The notes: a model not told the origin generated them from the sequence alone. A stretch of 64,000 nt of DNA from Bradyrhizobium jicamae (GCF_018130695.1 NZ_JAFCJX010000001.1:434001-498000), one strand, 5' to 3'. Positions 25,137-35,761 are shown, counted from the stretch's first letter. A program made the numbers and translations.

Positions 25137-26276
25137 TCAGGTACGGCTCGGCAGTTCCACGATGCCGGTGCCGAGCACCGACAATTCGTTGTCCTGGTTG
25201 TGCGCCTCCTGCTCGATCTCGACGAGGTGCCGGCCGTTCTCGACGAACTTCCGTTTCACCTTGCCCTTGATGAACAGCATATCGCCTTCCGGATTGTGCC
25301 GGCGGATCTTCGATGTCGCGCGGCGCAGGAAACCGTCGTCGCCCATCCAGTTGGTGAGCTGGTGGGTCAGCCAGGAACAGCGCTCCGGACCGTAATCATA
25401 CGCGCCGGGCGCGCCGACCTCGAGCGCGAACTCCTCTTCCCAGTGCACGCGCTCCGGACAGTCCGGAATGCCGAAGCGATTGGGGATGCCGAGCCCGCGA
25501 TGCGCGTCGATCTGCTTCCAGGCGAGCTTGTTGGCACGGATGTAGAGCCCGCCCCAGCCCTGCGCATAGGCGATGAAGCCGGTCACCGTCATCGGTCCCT
25601 TCATCATGACCGGCAGCGCCTCGCCTTCGGTGACGTCCTGCCAGTAGCGCGGCTTGGCACCCTGGATGCGCTCGTCGGCGTAATGCTTGTACGCGGCAGC
25701 CAGCTCTTCCTGGCTGTAACGGCGCGGCGCGCGCGCCTTGACCTCGCGATACTTGGTGCCCTGTTCGCGCGCATGGTCGCGCTCAGTGCGGAAGCACCAG
25801 CTGTCGGCGCCGGCGACGAGATCGCCCTGCTGATTGAAGAAATCGACATGATAGATCTGCTGGATCGCACGGCCGGCGAACTTGGTCTGATGCTCGATGA
25901 TGTCCTTCAGATGCGCTTCCGTCGAGATCACGTCGTTGCGGCGGATATGCTTGTGCCAGGTCCAGTCGGCACCCGACCACATGGCGTGGACGCCAGGCAT
26001 CCCGCCGACATAGCCGGAAATGATGCGGCTGGTCGCAAACAGGAAGCTCGGCAGCGCGACGATGCCGCCCAGGCTCGACTTCGCGGCATAGTCGGGATCG
26101 CACCACAGCGGATTGTCGTCGCCGATGCCATGCGCGTAGTGGCGGATGTTGTCGCGGGTCGCCTCATAGCACCACGGCTCGGCGGTGACGCCGATGCTGA
26201 CGCCGATCCGCTTGCGCAAATCGTCGAGCCCCTCTTCGGTGATCTTCGGAAACCGGCTTTCGGTTTTGTCCAGCAT
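25137..26276 (-). CDS. MaoC-like double hot-dog hydratase (FAS1-like dehydratase domain protein)
   Basis: The 379-residue protein resembles fused two-domain hot-dog hydratases. The N-terminal half has a hydratase-like stretch (YAHGIGDDNPLWCDPDYAA), and both halves are rich in aromatic residues. The C-terminal half carries a second hot-dog with AYDYGPERCSWLTHQLTNW. It should hydrate an enoyl-CoA or dehydrate a 3-hydroxyacyl-CoA. Neighbours supply CoA activation (ligase) and CoA transfer (CaiB), which supports a CoA-thioester pathway. The substrate is unknown. Confidence 0.78.
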   Translation of the reverse strand: MLDKTESRFPKITEEGLDDLRKRIGVSIGVTAEPWCYEATRDNIRHYAHGIGDDNPLWCDPDYAAKSSLGGIVALPSFLFATSRIISGYVGGMPGVHAMWSGADWTWHKHIRRNDVISTEAHLKDIIEHQTKFAGRAIQQIYHVDFFNQQGDLVAGADSWCFRTERDHAREQGTKYREVKARAPRRYSQEELAAAYKHYADERIQGAKPRYWQDVTEGEALPVMMKGPMTVTGFIAYAQGWGGLYIRANKLAWKQIDAHRGLGIPNRFGIPDCPERVHWEEEFALEVGAPGAYDYGPERCSWLTHQLTNWMGDDGFLRRATSKIRRHNPEGDMLFIKGKVKRKFVENGRHLVEIEQEAHNQDNELSVLGTGIVELPSRT

Positions 26277-26291
26277 GTGACGTTCCTTCCT

Positions 26292-27854
26292 CTAATTCGT
26301 TGTTTGTGATGATGTGATGGCTCGCTCGCGGTCGCGCAGCACCTTGCGGTTGACCTTGCCGGCCGGCGTCTTGGGCAGTTCGGTCACGAAGCTCAGGAGT
26401 CGCGGATATTCGTGATGGCTGAGGCGCTGGCGCACGACGTCCTGGATCTCGTGCTCGAAGGACGCATCGCCCGGCCGGTCCGTGACCACGAAGGCCTTCA
26501 CCACCTGCCCGCGCAGCGGATCGGGCACGCCGATCGCGGCAGCCTCGCGCACTTCCGGATGCTTCAGGATCGCATCCTCGATCTCGACCGCGCTCATGGT
26601 CCAGCCGGCGGAGATGATGACATCGTCGGCACGGCCGCCGTGGTAGAAATAGCCGTCCGCGTCGGTGCGCCCGAGATCCTTGGTCGCGATCCACTGCCCG
26701 CGGCGCCACACCTTCAGCTCGCCGGTGACGTCAGGCGCGCACGGCCGGCCGTCGGCATCGTGAACCTCGACGCGACCACTGGGGATCGGCTTGCCGAGCG
26801 AGCCCGGCTTGACGATGAAATCGGCGGCGCCGGGATAGCTCACCAGGATCACGCCGATCTCGGTCGTGCCGTACATGCTGCAGACCTCGCGCCCGAACGT
26901 CTGCTTGACGAAAGCTGCAGTCTCGCTGTCGATCGGCTCGCCAGTGAACGAGAGCTTGTCCAGCGCATAGTGATAGCGCGGCGCCGCACCGGAATTGCGC
27001 ATCATGCGGTAGTGCGTCGCCGCGGCCGAGATGTTGGTGAAGCGGTGCCGCTCCAGCGCCGCCAAGAGCCGCTCCGGATTGAACTTGCCGGCATAGGCGC
27101 CGATCGTGATGCCGAGCGCCAGCGGCGCGAGCGTGCCGTGCCACAGCCCATGTCCCCATGCCGGCGATGACGGGCAGATGAAGCGATCGCCGGGACGCAG
27201 GCCCGTGCCGTAGAGCGCCGCCACCATCAGCGTCACGATCGCACGATGGGTGTGCTTGACCGCCTCAGGCAGCTCACGCGTCGTCCCCGACGTGTACTGG
27301 AACAGCGCCATCGCGTCGGCCGCCGTATCCGCCGTGAAGGTCGGCGCGAAGCGCTGCAGGCCGGCCAGGAAGGCATCGTCGGCCACAACGACATCAGGGC
27401 CGATGCCCGCGAGCAGCCGCGCCTTCTCGGCATTGGTCACCAGCAGCCGCGGCTTGCAGTCATCGACGCGCAGCTTGACGCCGTCGGGGCCGAACAGCGT
27501 GAACAGCGGCACCGCGATGGCGCCCGCTTTCATCGTGCCGAACACGGCGACATAGAACGCCCGCGACGGCTCGAGCATGATCGCGACGCGATCGCCGGCC
27601 CGGATTCCGCGGCTCACGAGATCATGCGCGAAGCGCGAGGACGCTTCCGCGAGTTCGCCGAAGCCGAGCACCTCGTCGGGTCCATCGGCGTGGACGACGA
27701 TCACCGCAGGCTCGGCGCGACCGGCATGCCGGTCGATGCATTCATGCGCGATGTTGAGCCGCGCGCGGTCGCCATCGAACAAGTCCCACAGCTTCTCCGG
27801 AGAGAAGTTCGCCTGCGCGTCGGCGTAGCTCGTGTAGTCGGTCAGCTTGCTCAT
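26292..27854 (-). CDS. AMP-forming acyl-CoA synthetase (benzoate-CoA ligase-like)
   Basis: This is a 520-residue ANL-superfamily enzyme. The P-loop reads YTSGTTRELPEAVKHTHR (normally TSGTTGxPK), followed by YGTTE, the GYFYHGGRADD hinge, and the C-terminal catalytic Lys in PAGKVNRKVLR. It should activate a carboxylic acid, possibly aromatic, with ATP and CoA. ATG at 27854 (MSKLTDYTSY) is chosen over a GTG at 27872. There is no ribosome-binding site before it, and the best -10 ends seven nt upstream, so the message may be leaderless. It is the first gene of the operon and diverges from iclR. Confidence 0.87.
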   Translation of the reverse strand: MSKLTDYTSYADAQANFSPEKLWDLFDGDRARLNIAHECIDRHAGRAEPAVIVVHADGPDEVLGFGELAEASSRFAHDLVSRGIRAGDRVAIMLEPSRAFYVAVFGTMKAGAIAVPLFTLFGPDGVKLRVDDCKPRLLVTNAEKARLLAGIGPDVVVADDAFLAGLQRFAPTFTADTAADAMALFQYTSGTTRELPEAVKHTHRAIVTLMVAALYGTGLRPGDRFICPSSPAWGHGLWHGTLAPLALGITIGAYAGKFNPERLLAALERHRFTNISAAATHYRMMRNSGAAPRYHYALDKLSFTGEPIDSETAAFVKQTFGREVCSMYGTTEIGVILVSYPGAADFIVKPGSLGKPIPSGRVEVHDADGRPCAPDVTGELKVWRRGQWIATKDLGRTDADGYFYHGGRADDVIISAGWTMSAVEIEDAILKHPEVREAAAIGVPDPLRGQVVKAFVVTDRPGDASFEHEIQDVVRQRLSHHEYPRLLSFVTELPKTPAGKVNRKVLRDRERAITSSQTTN

Positions 27855-27861
27855 GGCCAGC

Positions 27862-27889
27862 ACGATACTCACGGCGCGCTAATTGTCAA
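27862..27889 (-). promoter_or_regulatory. Candidate promoter for the CoA-ligase operon
   Basis: On the minus strand TTGACA (27889-27884), a 16-nt spacer and TATCGT (27867-27862) are followed by only 7 nt before the ATG at 27854. The predicted transcription start coincides with the start codon. An inverted repeat CGCTA-N9-TAGCG (27877-27895) overlaps the -35 and could be an operator. Confidence 0.5.
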
Positions 27890-27900
27890 ATAGCGTTATT

Positions 27901-27918
27901 AATTGTATATGTACAATT
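27901..27918. promoter_or_regulatory. Probable IclR operator
   Basis: AATTGTA and TACAATT form a perfect 7-bp inverted repeat with a 4-nt spacer, in a strongly AT-rich stretch between the divergent CoA-ligase and iclR genes. Size and position suit an IclR-family site. Confidence 0.6.
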
Positions 27919-28043
27919 ATCCAACAATCGATCGCTCGGCATCGCCGCGCATGCATTCACAAGGGAGATCGAGTACCGCGCTCGCTGTGCATCGTCGGCT
28001 TGTCCCGTTGTTGCATCGCGGCCGTTGTTGTACCGATACAATC

Positions 28044-28820
28044 ATGCCGAATCCCAAATCGCCCCGCGTTCGCGCCGTCCCTGCCGTCACCCGCGCCGTC
28101 GCCATCCTCCGCCTGCTGAGCCGCAGCCGCACGCCGCTCGGGCTGAAGACGATTGCCGAGAGTCTCGAGCTGGTGCCCAGCACAGCGCTGCACATCGTGC
28201 GCGCGCTGGTGGCGGAGGATTTGCTGCAGGTCGATCCGCAGACCAAGCGCTACCAGCTCGGCACCGGCATGCTGCCGCTGGCGCGCGCGGTGCTCGAACA
28301 TGCCGACTTTCCGAGCCTGGTCCGGCCAAAGCTCGAGGAGCTCTCACATCGCTACGGCGTGATGGCGATCGGGGTCGAGGTGCCCGATCTCGATCACATG
28401 ATCGTCCTCGCGCTGGCGCGCAGCCAGGCGCCGGTGCGGCTGCATGTCGATGTCGGCAGCCGGTTTCCGGCGCTGATCAGCGCCACCGGCCGCTGTGTCG
28501 CGGCCTTCACTGACCAGCCGGTGAAGGAGATCGAGAAGCGCTTTCGCCTGCTGCGCTGGCATAATGGGCCGACCTACGACGCCTGGCGGAAGGAAGTCGA
28601 TCAGGTGCGCCGCCAGGGTTTTAGCATCGATCGCGGCAACTACATCGCCGGCGTCACGATCGTAGCCGTCCCGGTGCTGAACGGTCGCGGCATCATCTCG
28701 CATACCATTGCCGCCGTCGGCCTTGGCAGCCAGCTCGATCGCGCGAGCTCGCTCGCGCTGGCCCGCGACATGGGCATTGCCGCGCGCGAGCTCGGTGAGC
28801 AGTTGGCGCCGCAGTCGTAG
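28044..28820 (+). CDS. IclR family transcriptional regulator
   Basis: The 258-residue protein has the IclR winged helix (VTRAVAILRLLSRSRTPLGLKTIAESL and STALHIVRALVAEDLL) and a C-terminal GAF-like effector domain (ISATGRCVAAF, GNYIAGVTIVAVPV). The start at 28044 (MPNPKSPRVR) gives the usual short N-terminal arm; the frame upstream is untypical. It diverges from the CoA-ligase operon, which it probably controls, and ends 17 nt before the convergent dpp-type operon. Confidence 0.88.
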   Translation: MPNPKSPRVRAVPAVTRAVAILRLLSRSRTPLGLKTIAESLELVPSTALHIVRALVAEDLLQVDPQTKRYQLGTGMLPLARAVLEHADFPSLVRPKLEELSHRYGVMAIGVEVPDLDHMIVLALARSQAPVRLHVDVGSRFPALISATGRCVAAFTDQPVKEIEKRFRLLRWHNGPTYDAWRKEVDQVRRQGFSIDRGNYIAGVTIVAVPVLNGRGIISHTIAAVGLGSQLDRASSLALARDMGIAARELGEQLAPQS

Positions 28821-28837
28821 AGCAAGCGATTGGACCG

Positions 28838-29804
<967 letters not shown>

Positions 29805-29812
<8 letters not shown>

Positions 29813-30800
29813 GAAGCGCTCCTGCCGATTGCGTTTGCGGCTCGCGCAGCCAGCACGCCGCCCGTCCCTCGCCCGCCGCGGATAGAAGCGGCTCCTCGCG
29901 GCGGCAGCGTTCGACCACGTAGTCGCAACGCGCCGCAAACTGGCAGCCCGGCGGCCGCTGCAGCGCGCTCGGCACCTTGCCGGGAATGACGTGAAGCGGC
30001 ACTGCCTGCGTCATGCCGAGCCGCGGGATCGAGCGCAGCAGCGCTTCGGTGTAGGGATGCTGTGGACTCCGGAAGATTGCATGGACGGGGCCGCGCTCGA
30101 CCACCCGTCCGGCATACATCACGGCGACGTCGTCGCACATCTCGGCCACCACGCCGAGGTCGTGGGTGATCAGGACGATGGACATGCCGAGCCGCTCGCG
30201 AAGCTCGCGCAGCAGTTCGAGGATCTGGGCCTGGATGGTCACGTCGAGCGCGGTGGTCGGCTCGTCCGCAATCAACAGGCGCGGCTCGCAGGCGAGCGCC
30301 ATCGCGATCATCACCCGCTGCCGCATGCCGCCCGACAATTGATGCGGATAGGCCGAGAACCTGGCTTCCGGCGAGGGAATGCCGACCAGCTCCAGCAGCG
30401 CGATCGCTCGCGTGCGCGCCTGTTGCGCGCTGATCCTGCGATGCAGCCGGATGGCTTCGACGATCTGATTGCCGACGGTATAGACCGGGTTCAGCGAGGT
30501 CATCGGCTCCTGGAAGATCATCGAGATCGCGTTGCCGCGGACCGCCTGCATCTGCGCTTCCGGTAGCGCGGCGAGATCGCGGCCATCGAACAGGATGCGG
30601 CTGCCCTCGGCGACGCGGCCGGGGCGCTCGATCAGGCGCATGATCGAGAGCGCGGTGACACTCTTGCCGCTGCCGGACTCGCCGACGATTCCGAGCGTAC
30701 GGCCCTCGCCCACCTCCAGGTCGACGCCATCGACGGCCTTCATCACGCCCATCCGGGTGTGAAAATAGGTTCGCAGATTCTCGACCTGAAGCAGCGACAT
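29805..30800 (-). CDS. Oligopeptide/dipeptide ABC transporter ATP-binding protein (DppD type)
   Basis: The 331-residue ATPase has [59 protein letters not shown] and the switch in LITHDLGVV. The C-terminal cysteine motif ([14 protein letters not shown]) is present. It pairs with the DppF-type subunit to drive the two permeases of this operon. Confidence 0.92.
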
Positions 30801-30809
30801 GGTGCCCCC

Positions 30810-32249
30810 TCAGAGCACGGGTTTACGGTTGGTCCACGGCCAGGCCTGCTCGAAGGCACGCGCAGCGCGCAGCACGAGCGCCTCCCGATTGGGTGGTGCG
30901 ATCACCTGCAGGCCGATCGGCATTCCGTCGACGAATCCGCAGGGAATCGAGACCGCCGTGCAGCCGGCGAAATTGACGGCGAGCGTATGGGCGACCAGCG
31001 CCGGAATGCGCTGGGCGGGACCGACCGAAGAGATCGCAGGCGCGGTGAAGCCCAGCGTCGGCGAGAGCACGAGATCGCAATTGCGGAAGCCGGCCTGGAA
31101 CGAGCGGATGAATTCGGCTCGCCGTCGTACGCTGCGCGAATAATCCGCGCCGCTGATGCGCTTGGCCCAGGCAAACCGCTCCCGCGCATACGGCGTCAGT
31201 TTGCGCCGCGCGGCGACGTCGCCATAGAGCTTCTCGCCGAGCGAGGCGTAACGATCGACGAAGTCGAGCACCCGCCAGGCTTCGTCCACGCCCTCCGTGT
31301 CGAACGTCACGGCATCATCGACAAAGTGAGCGCCGAGCGAGGCGAAGCCGAACGCGGCTTTCCTGATCGCGGCGATCACGCCGGCATCGACCTGAGCGGA
31401 AACGGCCCGGTCTTCCCACCACCCAAGTCGCAGCCCGCCGACGCCACGGTCGAGTTTGGCGAGGTAGTCGGGCGGCGCGTCCATCCGGCACAGGGGGTCA
31501 TCGATGGACGGTTGCGCCAGGAGCTGCAGCAGCGTCGCCGCATCGCGCACGTCGCGGCTGATAGGACCTGCACTGCAAAGAAACAATGTGGATCCGAGCG
31601 AGCCGTGCTCCGGCACCCGGGTGCTGCTCGGCAACACGCCGAGCACCCCGCACATCGCCGAGGGCAGCCGGATCGACCCGCCTGAATCGCTGCCGAGCGC
31701 CAGCGGCCCCAGGCCGGCGGCGAGGCTCGCCGCAGCCCCTCCGCTCGATCCTCCAGCCGTGCGTCTTGCGTCCCAGGGATTGACACATTCGGGCGCGACA
31801 CGGCCGGTCGTGCGCCAGAACGTCCCAAATTCAGGTGTGGCGGTCTTGCCGATGATCACGCCATCGGCCGCCTTGATGCGCGTGACATGCAGCGAGTCCT
31901 GATCCGGCACGTGATCGGCATAGATGAGGGAGCCGCCGGTGGTGCGGATTCCCTTGGTCCAGAACTGGTCCTTGATCGAGACCGGCACGCCCGCGAGCGG
32001 CCCGACGGTTTCGCCACGATGGATGCGGCGATCGATCTCCTCCGCCTGCGCCAGCGCCTCATCGGCCGCCAGCGTGATGAAGGAATGAATGCGCTGGTCG
32101 AGACGTGCGATCCGCGCGATAAAGTGCTTGGTAACTTCTGTTGCGGACACCTGCCCGGCAACGATGGCATCGCGGATCTGCCAGGCCGCTGCCCAATGGA
32201 TGTCCGTCGGCAGATCGATCACTCCCGCGGTCTTTGTCTTGCCAAGCAT
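30810..32249 (-). CDS. Amidase (amidase-signature family)
   Basis: The 479-residue protein has the Ser-cisSer-Lys triad of amidase-signature enzymes: Lys93 in VSIKDQF, Ser168 in AGGSSGGAA, and the nucleophile Ser192 in GSDSGGSIRLPS. It hydrolyses an amide to acid and ammonia, probably in the cytosol because no signal peptide is seen. ATG at 32249 lies 2 nt after the DppC-type permease stop. Being inserted between the permease and ATPase genes of a peptide-type ABC transporter, it probably acts on the imported compound. Confidence 0.9.
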   Translation of the reverse strand: MLGKTKTAGVIDLPTDIHWAAAWQIRDAIVAGQVSATEVTKHFIARIARLDQRIHSFITLAADEALAQAEEIDRRIHRGETVGPLAGVPVSIKDQFWTKGIRTTGGSLIYADHVPDQDSLHVTRIKAADGVIIGKTATPEFGTFWRTTGRVAPECVNPWDARRTAGGSSGGAAASLAAGLGPLALGSDSGGSIRLPSAMCGVLGVLPSSTRVPEHGSLGSTLFLCSAGPISRDVRDAATLLQLLAQPSIDDPLCRMDAPPDYLAKLDRGVGGLRLGWWEDRAVSAQVDAGVIAAIRKAAFGFASLGAHFVDDAVTFDTEGVDEAWRVLDFVDRYASLGEKLYGDVAARRKLTPYARERFAWAKRISGADYSRSVRRRAEFIRSFQAGFRNCDLVLSPTLGFTAPAISSVGPAQRIPALVAHTLAVNFAGCTAVSIPCGFVDGMPIGLQVIAPPNREALVLRAARAFEQAWPWTNRKPVL

Positions 32250-32251
32250 GA

Positions 32252-33142
32252 TCACCCTCTCGGATCCAGCGCATCGCGCAAGCCATCGCCCATCAGCGTG
32301 AAGCCGATCACGACGAACACCATGGCGAAGCCCGGGCTGAGCGCGAGCCACGGCGCCAGCGCCATCACGGAGGTGGACTCGGCGATCATGCCGCCCCAGG
32401 TCGGATCGGGCGGCTGCACGCCGAGCCCGAGAAACGACAGCGAGGCCTCGGTCAGGATCGCGATCGTCACGGTCAGCGACGCCTCGACGATCAGCGGCGC
32501 CGCAATGTTCGGCAGCACGTGCCGGAGCATCGTGCGCGCGCGCGACACGCCGAGCCCGATCGCCGCGGTGATGTAGTCGCGCTCCCGCACCGACAATGTC
32601 GATGCGCGTGCGACGCGGGCGAAGCGCGGCATGAACAGCAGACCCATGGTGAGCACGAGATTGGGCAGGTTCGGCCCCAGTGCAGCGACCAGCGCAATCG
32701 CCAGCAGCAACGCCGGGAAGGCCTGCAGGATGTCGAGCAGACGCATCAGGCAGGCATCGATCGCGCCTGACGAATAGCCGGCGACAAGACCGATCAGGGT
32801 GCCGGAGACGAAGGCCAGCGCCGCGCTCAGGCAGGCCACCGCCAGCGAGCTGCGCGCTGCATGGAGAATGCGCGTCAGCACATCGCGCCCCAGTTGATCT
32901 GTCCCCAGCAGAAATTCACTCGACGGCGGCGAGAGCGACGCGTCGGCGATCTCGAGCGGATCATGCGAGGTGAGCCACGGTGCGGCGAGCGCCAGCGCGA
33001 GCGACAGCAGCACCATCGCCGCACCAATGGCGAGCGGCAGGTTCCAGCGCAGCCGCGAGCGATGGAAGAAGCGGACCGGGGCTGCGGCCTGCACCTCCGG
33101 TCGCTCCGGCACCTCGATCATGGTCGGATGCGCGTCAACCAT
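32252..33142 (-). CDS. Peptide-type ABC transporter permease (DppC type)
   Basis: The 296-residue membrane protein has a hydrophilic N-terminal arm, membrane segments, and the DppC pattern (LLGTDQLGRDVLTRILHAARSS). The EAA loop (DYITAAIGLGVSRARTMLRHVLPN) and SFLGLGVQPPDPTWGGMI follow. It overlaps the DppB-type gene by 8 nt. Confidence 0.92.
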   Translation of the reverse strand: MVDAHPTMIEVPERPEVQAAAPVRFFHRSRLRWNLPLAIGAAMVLLSLALALAAPWLTSHDPLEIADASLSPPSSEFLLGTDQLGRDVLTRILHAARSSLAVACLSAALAFVSGTLIGLVAGYSSGAIDACLMRLLDILQAFPALLLAIALVAALGPNLPNLVLTMGLLFMPRFARVARASTLSVRERDYITAAIGLGVSRARTMLRHVLPNIAAPLIVEASLTVTIAILTEASLSFLGLGVQPPDPTWGGMIAESTSVMALAPWLALSPGFAMVFVVIGFTLMGDGLRDALDPRG

Positions 33143-34088
33143 GTTGCTGGATCCTTGGATCTAGCAGGTAATAGCTGAGATCGACCACGATGTTGATCAG
33201 CACCACCAGCGTGGTGACAACGAGCACCGTCGCCTGCACCTGCGTGTAGTCGCGATGATAGATGGCGTTGAGCATCAGCTGTCCGATGCCGGGCAGGCCG
33301 AAGACCTGCTCGACCACGACGGCGCCCGCAACGAGATGCGCGGCCGTGACGCCGACTGCGGTCACGACAGGCAGCAGCGCATTGCGCAGGCCGTGCCGGA
33401 TCAGCACGCGCAGGCGGCCGGCGCCCTTGGCACGCGCGGTCGCCATGAACGGCTCCGCCAGCACCTCCAGCATGGCGGCGCGGGTGTAGCGCATGATCGT
33501 GGTGGCTGCCGCCAGCGACAGCACGAAGGCCGGCAGCAGCAGGGTCTGCAGGCTTCCGACGAGATCGCGATGCAGATCGACGACGCCGAGCGTCTTGAAC
33601 GACGGCCAGTAGATCGACAGCAGCAGCACCGCGGCGACGCCGACGAAGAATGGCGGCGTCGAGAGGCCGAGCAGCCCGACGCCGCGGATCGCGAGGTCGG
33701 GCCAGCGCCCGCGCGTGGTCGCCGCCACCACGCCGCCGGGCAATCCGATCAGAAGCGCGAACACAAGCGACAGCGCGGTCAGCAGCAACGTCACCGGCAG
33801 ATGCGAGGCGATCTGCGGGCCGACCGGCAGCCCCATCACCAGCGAGTTGCCGAAATCGCCGTGCAGCGCGCCGCTCAGCCAGATTCCATATTGCACCGGC
33901 AGCGGCTGATCGAGATGAAGCGCGCGGCGGATATTCTGCGCGGCTTCGGAATCGAGCGCCACGGTCGGACCGGCCAGGACGCTCACGATATCGCCGGGGA
34001 TCAGATGAATGATCGCAAAGCTCATCAAGGAGACGCCGACCAGCACGGGCACGGCAAAAACGATGCGAGTGGCTGCATATCTGAGCAT
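33135..34088 (-). CDS. Peptide-type ABC transporter permease (DppB type)
   Basis: This is a 317-residue inner-membrane protein with the DppB start (MLRYAATRIVFAVPVLVGVS, then IIHLIPGDI), the loop FMATARAKGAGRLRVLIRHGLRNALLP and the end FGLPGIGQLMLNAIYHRDY. It lies 27 nt after the binding-protein gene and forms the pore with the DppC-type protein. Confidence 0.92.
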   Translation of the reverse strand: MLRYAATRIVFAVPVLVGVSLMSFAIIHLIPGDIVSVLAGPTVALDSEAAQNIRRALHLDQPLPVQYGIWLSGALHGDFGNSLVMGLPVGPQIASHLPVTLLLTALSLVFALLIGLPGGVVAATTRGRWPDLAIRGVGLLGLSTPPFFVGVAAVLLLSIYWPSFKTLGVVDLHRDLVGSLQTLLLPAFVLSLAAATTIMRYTRAAMLEVLAEPFMATARAKGAGRLRVLIRHGLRNALLPVVTAVGVTAAHLVAGAVVVEQVFGLPGIGQLMLNAIYHRDYTQVQATVLVVTTLVVLINIVVDLSYYLLDPRIQQHG

Positions 34089-34115
34089 CGAAATCTCCCT
34101 CAGCGCCCTCGCCCG

Positions 34116-35693
34116 CTACTGCAACCAGGCCTGTCGCAGGTAGACGCGCTGCGCCGACGGCAAGGCGCGGTAGCCCTGCAGCTTGCTCGACCACATCTCC
34201 CATCGCAGCGCCGCCGCGCAGGGCGTGATGACATAGGCCATGTCGGCGACGCGCTGCTGCACCGCGCGATAGAGGCTGGTTCGTTCCGCCGGATCGTAGC
34301 TCTGGCGTGCCTTCGCGAGCAGGTCGTCCAGCACGGGATCGGCCGTCTTGCCGGGATTGACTGTCGATTTCGAGTCGAGCCGGATCGAGATGTTGGTGTC
34401 GGGATCGGGTCCCCAGACGAGGCCAGCCATCGAGATCGGCGATTCCGTCGACTGGAAGTCGGTGACGAGCTGGCTCCACTCTTTCTGCAGGATCTTGATC
34501 TTGATGCCGATCCGCCCGACCATTTGCTGCACGATCTGGGCAATCTGAACGTCGCCATAGTTCGCGGGCGAAACGGCGAAAATGGTCTCGAAGCCTGCGG
34601 CGTAGCCCGCCTCTGTCATCAACGCTTTCGCCGCCGCGACGTCTTCGTTGGCATACGGCAAGCCGGACACCTCGCCGCTCGGAACAGCGAACGGCGCCTG
34701 CATCGGCGGCAGCGCGGCCGCCAGGCCCGCCTTGCCGCGCCAGACCACCTTGACGATCAGCTCGCGGTTCAGCGCCAGGCTGAAGGCGCGGCGAACGCGC
34801 ACGTCGTTGAAGGGCGGCTTGCGCTGATCGAATTCGAGCAGCAGCAGCCGCGAGAACGCTTCAGGCTCAGGCGCCACAATGTCGGGCACATCGCCCATCT
34901 GCGCCGCCGAGTCCGGCCGGCTCAACCAGGTCATCTGCACGGTCCCTGCGCGCAGCGCCGCCATGCGGCTGCCCTCATCGGGAATGATACGGAAGTCGAG
35001 GCCGTCGAGATACGGTAATCCGGGCTCATAGTAATGAGGGTTGCGCTTCAGCCGGATCAGCGAGTTCGGCCGGAAATCGTCCAGCATGAACGGCCCGGTG
35101 CCGACGCCACCCTTGATGAGGTCGCCGCGTTGCTTGACGTCCTCGCGGCTGACGATCGCGGTGTATCTGACCGAAGCGAGATAGTTGAGGAACGGCGAGA
35201 ACGGATGAGCGAGACGGAACACGACCGTCTTGGGGTCGGGCGTCTCGATCGCTGATATCACCGAGAAGATCGACGCCCAGGGCGAGCGCGTCGCGGGATC
35301 GACCAGGCGCTGGAAGGTGAACTTGACATCTTCGCTCGTGAGAACATCGCCATTGTGGAATTTCACGCCCTCGCGCAGATGGAAGACGAAGGTCAGCGGA
35401 TCCGGATTTTCCCAGGCGGTGGCAAGATCAGGCTCGACACGGCTCACCGTCGCATCCCACCGGAGCAAGCAGCTGAACATGTGCTCGGCGATGTTGGTGG
35501 TCGAGAACGCCGCCGTCTTGTGCGGATCGAGCCCGATCGGGTTCTCGTCATGGCCGATGGCGAGCACGCCGCCGCGCTTCGGCGTCGGCGTCTCGTCTCC
35601 TGCCGCAGCCGGAAGGCCCGCAGCATAGCCCAGTCCGATCAGCCCCACGCCCGTGGAGCCGAGGAACCGCCGTCGCGTGATGTCAGCCGTCAT
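34116..35693 (-). CDS. ABC transporter substrate-binding protein, family 5 (peptide type)
   Basis: The 525-residue protein has a twin-arginine signal (TRRRFLGSTGVGLIGLGYAA). It shows the family 5 core: VEPDLATAWENPDPLTFVFHLREGVKFHNGD and LTSEDVKFTFQRLVDPATRS. Ligands in this family include peptides, but also opines, glutathione and sulfonated or amidated compounds. GGAGGG precedes the ATG at 35693; the longer frame upstream covers intergenic sequence. With the amidase and the sulfatase-like enzyme it forms a scavenging operon. Confidence 0.9.
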   Translation of the reverse strand: MTADITRRRFLGSTGVGLIGLGYAAGLPAAAGDETPTPKRGGVLAIGHDENPIGLDPHKTAAFSTTNIAEHMFSCLLRWDATVSRVEPDLATAWENPDPLTFVFHLREGVKFHNGDVLTSEDVKFTFQRLVDPATRSPWASIFSVISAIETPDPKTVVFRLAHPFSPFLNYLASVRYTAIVSREDVKQRGDLIKGGVGTGPFMLDDFRPNSLIRLKRNPHYYEPGLPYLDGLDFRIIPDEGSRMAALRAGTVQMTWLSRPDSAAQMGDVPDIVAPEPEAFSRLLLLEFDQRKPPFNDVRVRRAFSLALNRELIVKVVWRGKAGLAAALPPMQAPFAVPSGEVSGLPYANEDVAAAKALMTEAGYAAGFETIFAVSPANYGDVQIAQIVQQMVGRIGIKIKILQKEWSQLVTDFQSTESPISMAGLVWGPDPDTNISIRLDSKSTVNPGKTADPVLDDLLAKARQSYDPAERTSLYRAVQQRVADMAYVITPCAAALRWEMWSSKLQGYRALPSAQRVYLRQAWLQ

Positions 35694-35725
35694 GCCGCCC
35701 TCCACCGATTCAATCGACGCAGGAT

Positions 35726-35758
35726 TTCGGCGCTGCGCTGGATACGCGCAGCGCCGAA
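35726..35758 (-). terminator. Strong intercistronic hairpin between the sulfatase and binding-protein genes
   Basis: TTCGGCGCTGCGC and GCGCAGCGCCGAA form a perfect 13-bp stem with a 7-nt loop, four nt after the sulfatase stop. No U-tract follows in either direction. It may partly terminate or stabilise the message between the hydrolase and the transporter genes. Confidence 0.55.
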
Positions 35759-35761
35759 CAC

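Noticed and set aside
33118..35018. Long open frames on both strands over the permease and binding-protein genes
   Set aside because: They overlap dppB/dppC-type and family 5 receptor genes with clear motifs; the alternatives have none.
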